From CAZJHX01 sp964545715 (GTDB lineage Bacteria > Myxococcota_A > UBA9042 > GCA-2863065): a stretch of 64,000 nt of DNA. The stretch is taken from contig CAZJHX010000038.1 of the NCBI GenBank assembly GCA_964545715.1, positions 6,797 to 70,796 of the forward strand, read 5' to 3'. A program made the translations under genes and the position numbers. Positions 44,843-51,839 of the stretch are shown one piece after another (positions within the stretch are counted from its first letter, which is position 1; every line of letters starts with the position of its first letter). The notes under the pieces are model-generated. The model searched no databases. It had not been told where the DNA came from and worked only from the letters and a program-made list of their open reading frames with translations.

Positions 44843-46396
44843 ATGAAGGGCGCCGCACTCAGAGTCTTGCTGCTCGAAGACAACGCCGGCGACGCTGTCC
44901 TCATGCGCACAAGGCTGGCGCAGGCCGGACTTGGGGAGGCGATCGACCTCACCGTGGCCGCCTCATTGACCGACGCCCGGTGCCACTTGGACACCGATCA
45001 CAACTGGGACGCAGTCATCGCCGACCTGAACGTGGGCGACAGCTCCGGCCTGGCCACCTTGCGTGGTCTCCGGGAGACGCGGCCGGACGGCCTGCCTATC
45101 GTGGTACTGACCGACTACGACGAGGATGCGCTGGGCCTGGCATCCGTGCAGGCGGGCGCCCAGGATTACCTCAAAAAGGACGAGGTCACGGCGCAAACGG
45201 TCTATCGCAGCGTGCGCTACGCCGTCGAGCGTGCGGCGGTGGAGCAGCGCCTCCAGGACGCCAAGGTGAGACGGGCTCAAAAGACCGAGGTCATCGGACG
45301 CCTGGCCGGCGGACTGGCGCACGACGTCAACAACACGCTGACGGTCATCCTGGGCCTGGGCAAGCTCGTCCTCGCGGAGGCACGCCCCGATCAACGCCAG
45401 GACCTATCCACGATCATCAGCGCCGCCGAGAGCACCAGCGGCATGGTCCAGCGCCTGCTGGCGTTCAGTCGTCGTCAGGTCCTCTCACGAAGGCCGATCA
45501 ACTCAAACGTCCTGTTGGACGAGAGCGCGCTGCTGATGCGCGACACGCTGCCGGAGAACATCGTGGTGACAGTGCGGCACGACGACGACCCGGGCATCGT
45601 GCACGGTGATCACGCCCAGCTGCAGCAGGCGCTGCTGGACCTGGCCATGAACGCAGGCAGGGCCATGTCGGGCGGCGGCGACCTGACTCTGACGGCGGAG
45701 ACGCTGCTCGTCGGATCGGACTTTCGCCGGGACGGGGTTCACGTGCAGCCCGGACAATACATGCGGATCACGGTTACCGACACCGGCGCGGGGATGAGCG
45801 AGCAGACACGCGTGAACTGCTTTGAGCCGTTCTACACGACGCAGGGACCAACGGCGTCGGCCGGACTCGGGCTGGCCAGCGTGTACGGCATCGTCAAGCA
45901 GCACGGCGGATACGTCTTTGCCGAGCCGCAGCGACAGCTCGGGGCCTGTTTCCAGCTCTACCTGCCCAGCGAGGAGGGCGTCGCTCCGGTCGTCCGGCCC
46001 GCCGTCGCACAGGCGCCGGTACAAAAAGGCGCTGAGACCATCTTGGTGGTGGAGGACAACCCGGCGCTTCGCGGACTGGCGGTTCGCGTGCTGTCAGCCG
46101 CCGGCTATACGGTGCTGGACGCGGAGTGCGGGGAGGACGCTCTGGCGGTGGCCAATGCCCATCCGGGCAGCATCCACCTGCTGCTCAGTGATGTGGTGAT
46201 GCCGCGCACCGATCCGCTCAAGCTGGCCGAGATGCTCACAGGCGCAAACCCGGACATGACCGTCTTGTTCATGTCCGGATACCCGCAGGACGGAGTGCTC
46301 GACAAGGGCCTGCTCAAGCCGGGCTCCAACTTCATCCAGAAACCGTTTGATCGGGCGACCCTACTGGCTCAGGTCAGGCAGCTGCTCCCACTGTAG
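44843..46396 (+). CDS. Hybrid histidine kinase, REC-HisKA-HATPase-REC (paralogue of 39719)
   Basis: The 517-residue protein has the same order as the kinase at 39719: receiver (VIADLNVGDSSGL, Asp present), HisKA (GRLAGGLAHDVNN), HATPase_c (ALLDLAMNAGRAM, GMSEQTRVNCFEPFYT, AGLGLASVYG), and receiver (LLLSDVVMPRTDP). The first receiver has Gly for the usual Pro after the acceptor Asp. Sequence identity with the other kinase is obvious throughout and both lack membrane segments, so a local duplication is likely. It converges with the PP2C gene at 46400 (3-base gap). Confidence 0.95.
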   Translation: MKGAALRVLLLEDNAGDAVLMRTRLAQAGLGEAIDLTVAASLTDARCHLDTDHNWDAVIADLNVGDSSGLATLRGLRETRPDGLPIVVLTDYDEDALGLASVQAGAQDYLKKDEVTAQTVYRSVRYAVERAAVEQRLQDAKVRRAQKTEVIGRLAGGLAHDVNNTLTVILGLGKLVLAEARPDQRQDLSTIISAAESTSGMVQRLLAFSRRQVLSRRPINSNVLLDESALLMRDTLPENIVVTVRHDDDPGIVHGDHAQLQQALLDLAMNAGRAMSGGGDLTLTAETLLVGSDFRRDGVHVQPGQYMRITVTDTGAGMSEQTRVNCFEPFYTTQGPTASAGLGLASVYGIVKQHGGYVFAEPQRQLGACFQLYLPSEEGVAPVVRPAVAQAPVQKGAETILVVEDNPALRGLAVRVLSAAGYTVLDAECGEDALAVANAHPGSIHLLLSDVVMPRTDPLKLAEMLTGANPDMTVLFMSGYPQDGVLDKGLLKPGSNFIQKPFDRATLLAQVRQLLPL

Positions 46397-46399
46397 CGC

Positions 46400-47149
46400 T
46401 CAGGCAGCAACCGACATGATGACGGCTGTCGCGTCGTCCGCGCCGCCATTGTCGCGTACGTGATCCACCAGGCGCTGCAGCACGTCGTCCACGTCGCCCT
46501 GCTCCAAGTTCTCGACCAGCCATTGAGGGTCGTCGATGTACCGCGTGATGCCGTCGGTACACAGCAGCAGCCGATCGCCGTCGGCCAATTGAAGCGCGAC
46601 GACCTCGGCATCCACGTAGGACCGGCGGCCTACCGCGCGGGTGAGAATGGACGAAAACGGGTGATCCGCGACTTCGTGCTTCTCCAGGACACCCTGCTCA
46701 GCCATTTCCGAGGCGATGGTGTGATCGCGCGTGAGCTGTCTCAAGCGACCGCCGCGCATCAAATAGAGCCGTGAGTCGCCGGCGTGCGCGACGATCGCTT
46801 TGTCGCCGACGGTATGCACGGCTGTGGCCGTGGCGCCCATACCCGCAAGTGTCGGGGCGCGCGATGCAACCCGTAGGATTTCGGTCGAGGCCGCTCTGAC
46901 CGCCCGGCGCATGAGCCCCGCGCGATGTCGAACGTGTCCGCCGTCATTGGCGGCGTCCGGCGCCCTGTGCTGCCAGACGTAGCGACTGATCGTGTTCACG
47001 CACAAGCGGGACGCAACGTGTCCGGCGGCGTGTCCGCCCATGCCGTCACTGACGACGTACAATCCCAGCGCGTCATCGATCAAGTATGAGTCTTCGTTGC
47101 GGCGGCGCCGGCTCCCGGTATTGGATTGGGCTGAGCACTTTATTCGCAT
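46400..47149 (-). CDS. PP2C-family Ser/Thr phosphatase
   Basis: The ATG at 47149 follows AAGGAG. The 249-residue protein has all metal-binding motifs: RRRNEDSYLIDD, VVSDGMGGHAAG, AHAGDSRLYLMR and GGADDATAVIM. It should dephosphorylate Ser/Thr phosphosites and so oppose the kinases at 16441 and 29923; that link is inference from genome content only. The catalytic domain is the whole protein, with no sensor domain. Confidence 0.95.
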   Translation of the reverse strand: MRIKCSAQSNTGSRRRRNEDSYLIDDALGLYVVSDGMGGHAAGHVASRLCVNTISRYVWQHRAPDAANDGGHVRHRAGLMRRAVRAASTEILRVASRAPTLAGMGATATAVHTVGDKAIVAHAGDSRLYLMRGGRLRQLTRDHTIASEMAEQGVLEKHEVADHPFSSILTRAVGRRSYVDAEVVALQLADGDRLLLCTDGITRYIDDPQWLVENLEQGDVDDVLQRLVDHVRDNGGADDATAVIMSVAA

Positions 47150-47263
47150 GTCTGCTCCTTCGTGGAATCCGCATCGACACGCGTGTTGTGTTCATGGTTC
47201 GTGCCAGTTCACCGCACCCGGCATAACCCGCTGTGATCACAGGCTCTAAGGGGAAAAGGCCGC

Positions 47264-47791
47264 CTACACCGGAGCGCCAGGCTGTGGCGAAACTGTGACG
47301 TTGGTGTCTCGACTTGTGACCTCGTGTGCCAAAAGCCACGCCTTGGCGGCCTGCCCGCCGGCGTACCCGCTGAGGCGCCCGTCAGCGCCGATCACGCGGT
47401 GACAGGGGACGATAATCGACACCGGATTGCGTCCGTTGGCCGCTCCGACCGCCCGGCTGGCCTTAGGGCGCCCCAACGCTGCCGCCAGCTCACCGTAGGT
47501 CCGCGTCTCACCAAACGGAATCCGCTGCAGCTGGCTCCAGACCGCGGCCTGGAAGACCGTCCCACCCAGCCGAACCGGCAGGTCGAAGTCGCGGCGCCTG
47601 CCGTCGAAGTACTCCAGCAGCTGGTCCGCGGCCAGGTGAAGCAGCGGCGCGTCCGGACGGGACTCGGCCACCAGTGATGGCGCCCGCTTGTGCTCCGGCA
47701 GATAGACCCCACAGATGGCGTCGCGATCCGCAAAGATGCGCACGGGCCCCAGCGGCGTGGAGACGGTGGTTGTGATCAGGTTCTCGGTCAT
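47264..47791 (-). CDS. ogt: Methylated-DNA-protein-cysteine methyltransferase
   Basis: The 175-residue protein has the C-terminal alkyltransferase domain with ETRTYGELAAALGRPKASR, the active-site motif IVPCHRVIG and GGQAAKAWLLAHE. The Cys of PCHRV accepts the alkyl group from O6-alkylguanine. The gene starts six bases after the stop of the Ada-AlkA fusion, so both are probably transcribed together as an alkylation-repair operon. Confidence 0.97.
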   Translation of the reverse strand: MTENLITTTVSTPLGPVRIFADRDAICGVYLPEHKRAPSLVAESRPDAPLLHLAADQLLEYFDGRRRDFDLPVRLGGTVFQAAVWSQLQRIPFGETRTYGELAAALGRPKASRAVGAANGRNPVSIIVPCHRVIGADGRLSGYAGGQAAKAWLLAHEVTSRDTNVTVSPQPGAPV

Positions 47792-47797
47792 GAAGTC

Positions 47798-49225
47798 TCA
47801 CTCTCCTGTAGTCAGCGACGCCCACAACGCCATCACGGCGTAAGAGCGCCAGGGTCGCCACCGTTCGCTCATGGTTCGAGCCTCACGCGCGGTGACACCA
47901 CCAAGAGCTTTGCGGATGCCCAGATCGTTGGCAGGAAACGCGTCGCAGTGCCGCAGCGCGCGCATTGCGAGGTATTGCGCCGTCCAATCGCCGATGCCGG
48001 GCAGCGCCATAAGCGCCTCGACAACGTCATTGGCTGCGCCTGACTCGACGTCCAGCCCGCCGGCAAACGCCGACGCAGCCGCCACCACAGCCTCCGCGCG
48101 CTTGCCCGGCAACCCGATGGTCGCCAGCTCGGAGGCCGGCACCTGCGCCAGCTCGGAGGCGGTCGGAAACCGATGCGTCAGCCCGCCTGCCGGCGCCTCC
48201 AGAGGCGTGCCAAACCGCTGCACCAGACGCCCGGAGATCGTCGTCGCCCCTTTCACGGACACCTGCTGCCCCAAGATGGTGCGCACGGTCGTCTCGAATG
48301 CGTCGACGGTGCCGGGCACGCGGAGCCCCGGCCAGCGCGCGACGAGCGGCCCCACGATGGGACACGTGCTCAAATCGCCCGCGATCACGTCGGGCCGCGC
48401 ATCCAGGTCAAACATGCGACGCAGCGCACGCACCAGCGGCATCAGCGCCTCCAGAAGCGACGGCGCGATCTCGGCGACCAACGCATGGCGCTTGGGGTCC
48501 GGGCTCACAGACACCACGCCGGTCGCGCCGCCCAGGTGAACCACGCGGTGATAGGCCCCATCCGCCACCCGCTCCACCCCGGGGATGGCGCGCCCGCCCA
48601 AGAAGCCGGTCAGCCGCTCCCAATGCAGCGGCGGCCGATAATCCAGTCGTAGCGAGAGTCCAGGCCCCGCGCGCTCGGACCGCAGCTGAGACGGCGCCCG
48701 CCCAAAATGAGCCGAAAACGCCGCATTGAACCGGCGCACACTGCCAAATCCGCTGCTAAAAGCCACGTCGGCCACGGTCAGCGAGGTGTCCTGCAGCAGC
48801 CGCTTCGCCAGCGCCAGCCGTCGCGACTGGGCCAGCGCCACCGGCGTCACCCCCAGCTCCCGAGTCATGGCGCGGCGCAGGTGGCGGTCACTGACCTCCA
48901 GCTCCCCAGCCAGCTCCGCAACGCTGTGCTCAGACAGATATCCAGCGTCGATCCGCGCCACCGCGCGCCCCACCAACGTCGAGACCGCATCCACCTCGGC
49001 GCTCCCGGGCGCCAGCTCAGGCCGACACCGAAAGCAGGCTCGAAACCCGGACCGCTCCGCCAGCGCAGGCGTCGCAAAAAACGAGCACCGCTCCGCCCGA
49101 GGCGTCCGCGCGGGACACACCGGCCGGCAGTAGATTCCGGTCGTCTGCACCCCAACAAAGAACACCCCGTCGAACCGCTGGTCTCGGGCCGCCAACGCGC
49201 GATAACAACTCTGGGGGTCGGGCAT
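47798..49225 (-). CDS. alkA: Ada-AraC-AlkA fusion (DNA-3-methyladenine glycosylase 2 with Ada regulator head)
   Basis: From ATG 49225 (a GTG four codons upstream is also in frame) the protein has 475 residues. Order: Ada zinc domain with Cys33, Cys37, Cys64 and Cys67 (YCRPVCPAR, CFRCRPEL); AraC-type HTH (about 85-185; LEVSDRHLRRAM, DVAFSSGFGSVRRFNAAF); AlkA N-terminal domain (about 195-290); and HhH-GPD glycosylase domain (about 300-475; LPGIGDWTAQYLAMRALR and the catalytic Asp in FPANDLGIRKAL). It combines phosphotriester sensing/transcriptional control with removal of alkylated bases. A methylated Ada Cys would switch on its own operon with ogt. Confidence 0.95.
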   Translation of the reverse strand: MPDPQSCYRALAARDQRFDGVFFVGVQTTGIYCRPVCPARTPRAERCSFFATPALAERSGFRACFRCRPELAPGSAEVDAVSTLVGRAVARIDAGYLSEHSVAELAGELEVSDRHLRRAMTRELGVTPVALAQSRRLALAKRLLQDTSLTVADVAFSSGFGSVRRFNAAFSAHFGRAPSQLRSERAGPGLSLRLDYRPPLHWERLTGFLGGRAIPGVERVADGAYHRVVHLGGATGVVSVSPDPKRHALVAEIAPSLLEALMPLVRALRRMFDLDARPDVIAGDLSTCPIVGPLVARWPGLRVPGTVDAFETTVRTILGQQVSVKGATTISGRLVQRFGTPLEAPAGGLTHRFPTASELAQVPASELATIGLPGKRAEAVVAAASAFAGGLDVESGAANDVVEALMALPGIGDWTAQYLAMRALRHCDAFPANDLGIRKALGGVTAREARTMSERWRPWRSYAVMALWASLTTGE

Positions 49226-49297
49226 GTTCACAACCACTGTCTTAGCGCTGAACCGTCGGGCCGTCTCGCCGTTTTCGGACCTGGCAGCAAGAAGCGC

Positions 49298-50596
49298 TCA
49301 AGCCCAGAAGTCGTAGAAGTTGAACCACTGGTACGGATGCGCCCGGACGTACTCCTCCAATGCGGCTACATACCGGCGAGCCAGCGACTCGGCGGCGGCC
49401 TCGCGATCGGGGCGGGCGACCGCGCCCAGGCTGATTGGCGGCAGCGCGTAGAAGCACTGCTCAGCCGGGCCGTTTTTGTAGCCAAACGTAAAGATGACCG
49501 GCGCCTTCGACAAGACAGCCACACGGAAGGGGCCCACCGGGAAGCGCGCGGGGGCGCCCAGGAAGTCGATCTCGTAGGTCGCTCCGTCGCGGTGTCGATC
49601 GGCCAGCATGGCCACGATCTCGCGCTTCTTGAGAACCTTGAGGATCTGCACGGCCGCCGCCGGCCCGTCGTTGATGGCGATGACCGACGGTTGGTTGTCG
49701 CCCGCAGCCTTGTCCAGTACCGCCTGGATGGCCTTGGCCTCGTTTTCGTACATCACCAGGTGCAGGTTCAGGTGTCCGAGGCGACGGTCTCCCGAGGCGC
49801 GGGCCCCGACGTGCGCGCTGAGGAGGATGCCGCCCGTCTCATTGGCCGCTTCGATGTGCTCTCGGCCCTGGCTGACGTAGGTGAAGTCGTCCCGACCCAT
49901 CATCATCAGGACCGAGTCCACGATCGAGCGCGCAAAGGCCATTAGATGGCGCCAGGTGTCGCGTTGGCGGCGCCAGAAGCCGCGGGGGCCCAGCACGCGG
50001 GTGAGATAAGCGTTGCTGTGGCGGCGCGTCGATACCGCGAAGAGCATGTAGTAGGGCAGCACGACGTAGAGCAGGGCATAGCCGCCACGGCGACCCAGCA
50101 CGCGCAGGGTCACGCGGAAGATGGCGTAGCCCAGCCCGGTGCCGCGACTACGACCACTCCAGCCGCGCTCGCGCTTCTTTCGGATAGCCTCGATCACACC
50201 ATAGGTGGCGGCGCCCAGCAGCACCGCCAGCACGAAGCCGACCACGAGGCTGCCGACCCACCAGTCCAGCAAGAAGGCGCCCGCCGACTTCTTGGCCAGC
50301 GTGTGGCCGTCCAGAACCATCCACTGGCCGCGCAGGATCAGGTGGCCCATCTGCACGTTGGCGTAAAACAAGAAGGGGGCCACGATCGGCAGTGAGACCT
50401 GCTCGCCGATGAGGATGGCCAGCTGGTTCAAGCGGAACAGGCGCCCCAGCCCCACGCCGATCATGAAGTGCAGCCCGTAGAAGGGCGACGTCCCGATAAA
50501 GACGCCCAGACTGGTCGCCAGCGCCAGGCGGCCCGATGTCGCGTGCTGGCGCGCCACCTCCAGGACGTGGCGCATGATGCGTTGGCGGATCGTCAT
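49298..50596 (-). CDS. DUF2062 plus LpxL/HtrB-like acyltransferase fusion
   Basis: The ATG at 50596 overlaps the stop of the GT2 gene by 4 bases. The 432-residue protein has a DUF2062 membrane domain (about 1-150; GVFIGTSPFYGLHFMIG, LNQLAILIGEQVSLPIVAP) followed by a lipid A-type acyltransferase domain (about 175-430; GILLSAHVGARAS, VIAINDG, ATYEIDFLGAPARFPVGPF). The usual H-x4-(D/E) catalytic pair reads HVGARAS: the acidic partner of the His is replaced by Ala, so catalysis may be altered. Probable role in acylating a cell-envelope lipid or glycolipid, together with the glycosyltransferase and lipoprotein upstream. Confidence 0.9.
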   Translation of the reverse strand: MTIRQRIMRHVLEVARQHATSGRLALATSLGVFIGTSPFYGLHFMIGVGLGRLFRLNQLAILIGEQVSLPIVAPFLFYANVQMGHLILRGQWMVLDGHTLAKKSAGAFLLDWWVGSLVVGFVLAVLLGAATYGVIEAIRKKRERGWSGRSRGTGLGYAIFRVTLRVLGRRGGYALLYVVLPYYMLFAVSTRRHSNAYLTRVLGPRGFWRRQRDTWRHLMAFARSIVDSVLMMMGRDDFTYVSQGREHIEAANETGGILLSAHVGARASGDRRLGHLNLHLVMYENEAKAIQAVLDKAAGDNQPSVIAINDGPAAAVQILKVLKKREIVAMLADRHRDGATYEIDFLGAPARFPVGPFRVAVLSKAPVIFTFGYKNGPAEQCFYALPPISLGAVARPDREAAAESLARRYVAALEEYVRAHPYQWFNFYDFWA

Positions 50597-51324
50597 CGCG
50601 GGATCAGCCGCCGCGTGGGCCAAAACGGGCGCAGCATCCACCGACCGACCAGCCGGCAGTGCAGCAACGAGATGCGCGTGGAGTCGACAAAGCCGCGATA
50701 GTGGCTCACGCGCTCTTCGGGCGGGGGGTAGTAGACGCTGATGTCGAGATCGCGGACCGGCATGCCCGCCCACGCGGCGCGCACGATGATCTCCACCTCC
50801 CACTCAAAGCGCGACGGCGCCACGTTCAGCGCCAGCGTCAACTCGACCGGGTACACACGAAAGCCGCTCTGCGTGTCGGTCAGCGGATAGCCGGTCTCCA
50901 GCCAGACCCAGAAGTTGCTGAAGTTGCGGCCGAACTTGCTGCCGCCGGGCACGTTGGGCACGCTGAAGTCGCGCGCGCCGATGATCAGCGATACGGGCGC
51001 CTCGGCCGCCCCAAGCAGCAGCTGCGCCATGTCCGCGGGGTCATGCTGGCCGTCGCCGTCGAGCGAGACCGCGTGCGTGAAGCCCAGCTTCTGTGCCTCT
51101 GCCAATCCGGTCAGCAGCGCCGCGCCTTTGCCACGATTTACCTCATGACGAACCACGTGCGCGCCCGCCCCGGCCGCCATCTCTGCGGTCGAGTCCGCGC
51201 TGCCGTCGTCCACGACGATCACCGTTTTGACGTGCTCCAGGGCGCCCAGCACGACCGTCGAGATCGTGGCCGCGCCGTCCAGGCACGGAATCAGCGCACA
51301 GGCTTTGACAGAATCCCCATCCAC
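50593..51324 (-). CDS. Family 2 glycosyltransferase
   Basis: The start is a GTG at 51324. The 243-residue protein is a GT-A fold GT2: CALIPCLDGAATI, VIVVDDGSADSTAE, LDGDGQHDPADM with the DxD motif, and a C-terminal part (YPLTDTQSGFRVYPVEL) typical of dolichyl/polyprenyl-phosphate sugar synthase-like enzymes. No membrane anchor. It overlaps the acyltransferase by 4 bases and follows the small lipoprotein by 13 bases, so all three form an operon for envelope glycolipid synthesis or decoration. Confidence 0.92.
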   Translation of the reverse strand: MDGDSVKACALIPCLDGAATISTVVLGALEHVKTVIVVDDGSADSTAEMAAGAGAHVVRHEVNRGKGAALLTGLAEAQKLGFTHAVSLDGDGQHDPADMAQLLLGAAEAPVSLIIGARDFSVPNVPGGSKFGRNFSNFWVWLETGYPLTDTQSGFRVYPVELTLALNVAPSRFEWEVEIIVRAAWAGMPVRDLDISVYYPPPEERVSHYRGFVDSTRISLLHCRLVGRWMLRPFWPTRRLIPR

Positions 51325-51337
51325 AAGGGGACCAAAG

Positions 51338-51805
51338 TTAACGGATCATGGCCTCGGGGACCACCCACTCGATGTCGGTTGCCAGAAGCTCGGCGACGCC
51401 GTCGGCACGTCGCATCGGGTCTTCGAATATGTGGCCGACCAGGATTCTGAAGTCGCCCTCGATGTCGCGATGGGCCAGGCGGCACGCCACCACAAACGTG
51501 CGACGCTGCCGGGGATGCAGTACGACGCGACGGCTGTGGCGGGCGCGCCCCAGAAAGTACAGGTCCCCCCACCGCTCGCCCTTGCTGCATTTGATGTCGC
51601 GCGTGCGGATCACGATCGGCACCGGACCCGAGTTTTCGATATTGAGCTTGAGATCGAGCTTCTCGCCCTTGTCCTTGACCCAGGTGCCCCAGACCGAGAA
51701 CAGCCCCTCGACGTACACCTCGTTTTCGGCCCGAATCAGGTGCGTGCGCCGCACACAGCCCGACAAGAACAAGATGGCCAGACAGACCACAACCGACTTG
51801 ATCAT
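51338..51805 (-). CDS. Small lipoprotein, unknown
   Basis: The ATG at 51805 gives 155 residues with a leader ending in the lipobox LFLSGC. The rest is beta-rich and basic (LDLKLNIENSGPVPIVIRTR), recalling LEA14-like extracellular folds, but this is weak. It starts 34 bases after the Cys-rich lipoprotein stop and is followed by the GT2 gene. A GTG two codons upstream is also in frame. Confidence 0.75.
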   Translation of the reverse strand: MIKSVVVCLAILFLSGCVRRTHLIRAENEVYVEGLFSVWGTWVKDKGEKLDLKLNIENSGPVPIVIRTRDIKCSKGERWGDLYFLGRARHSRRVVLHPRQRRTFVVACRLAHRDIEGDFRILVGHIFEDPMRRADGVAELLATDIEWVVPEAMIR

Positions 51806-51839
51806 CCACACGGTCAGATGGACGCGCGCGCCCCCGGGG

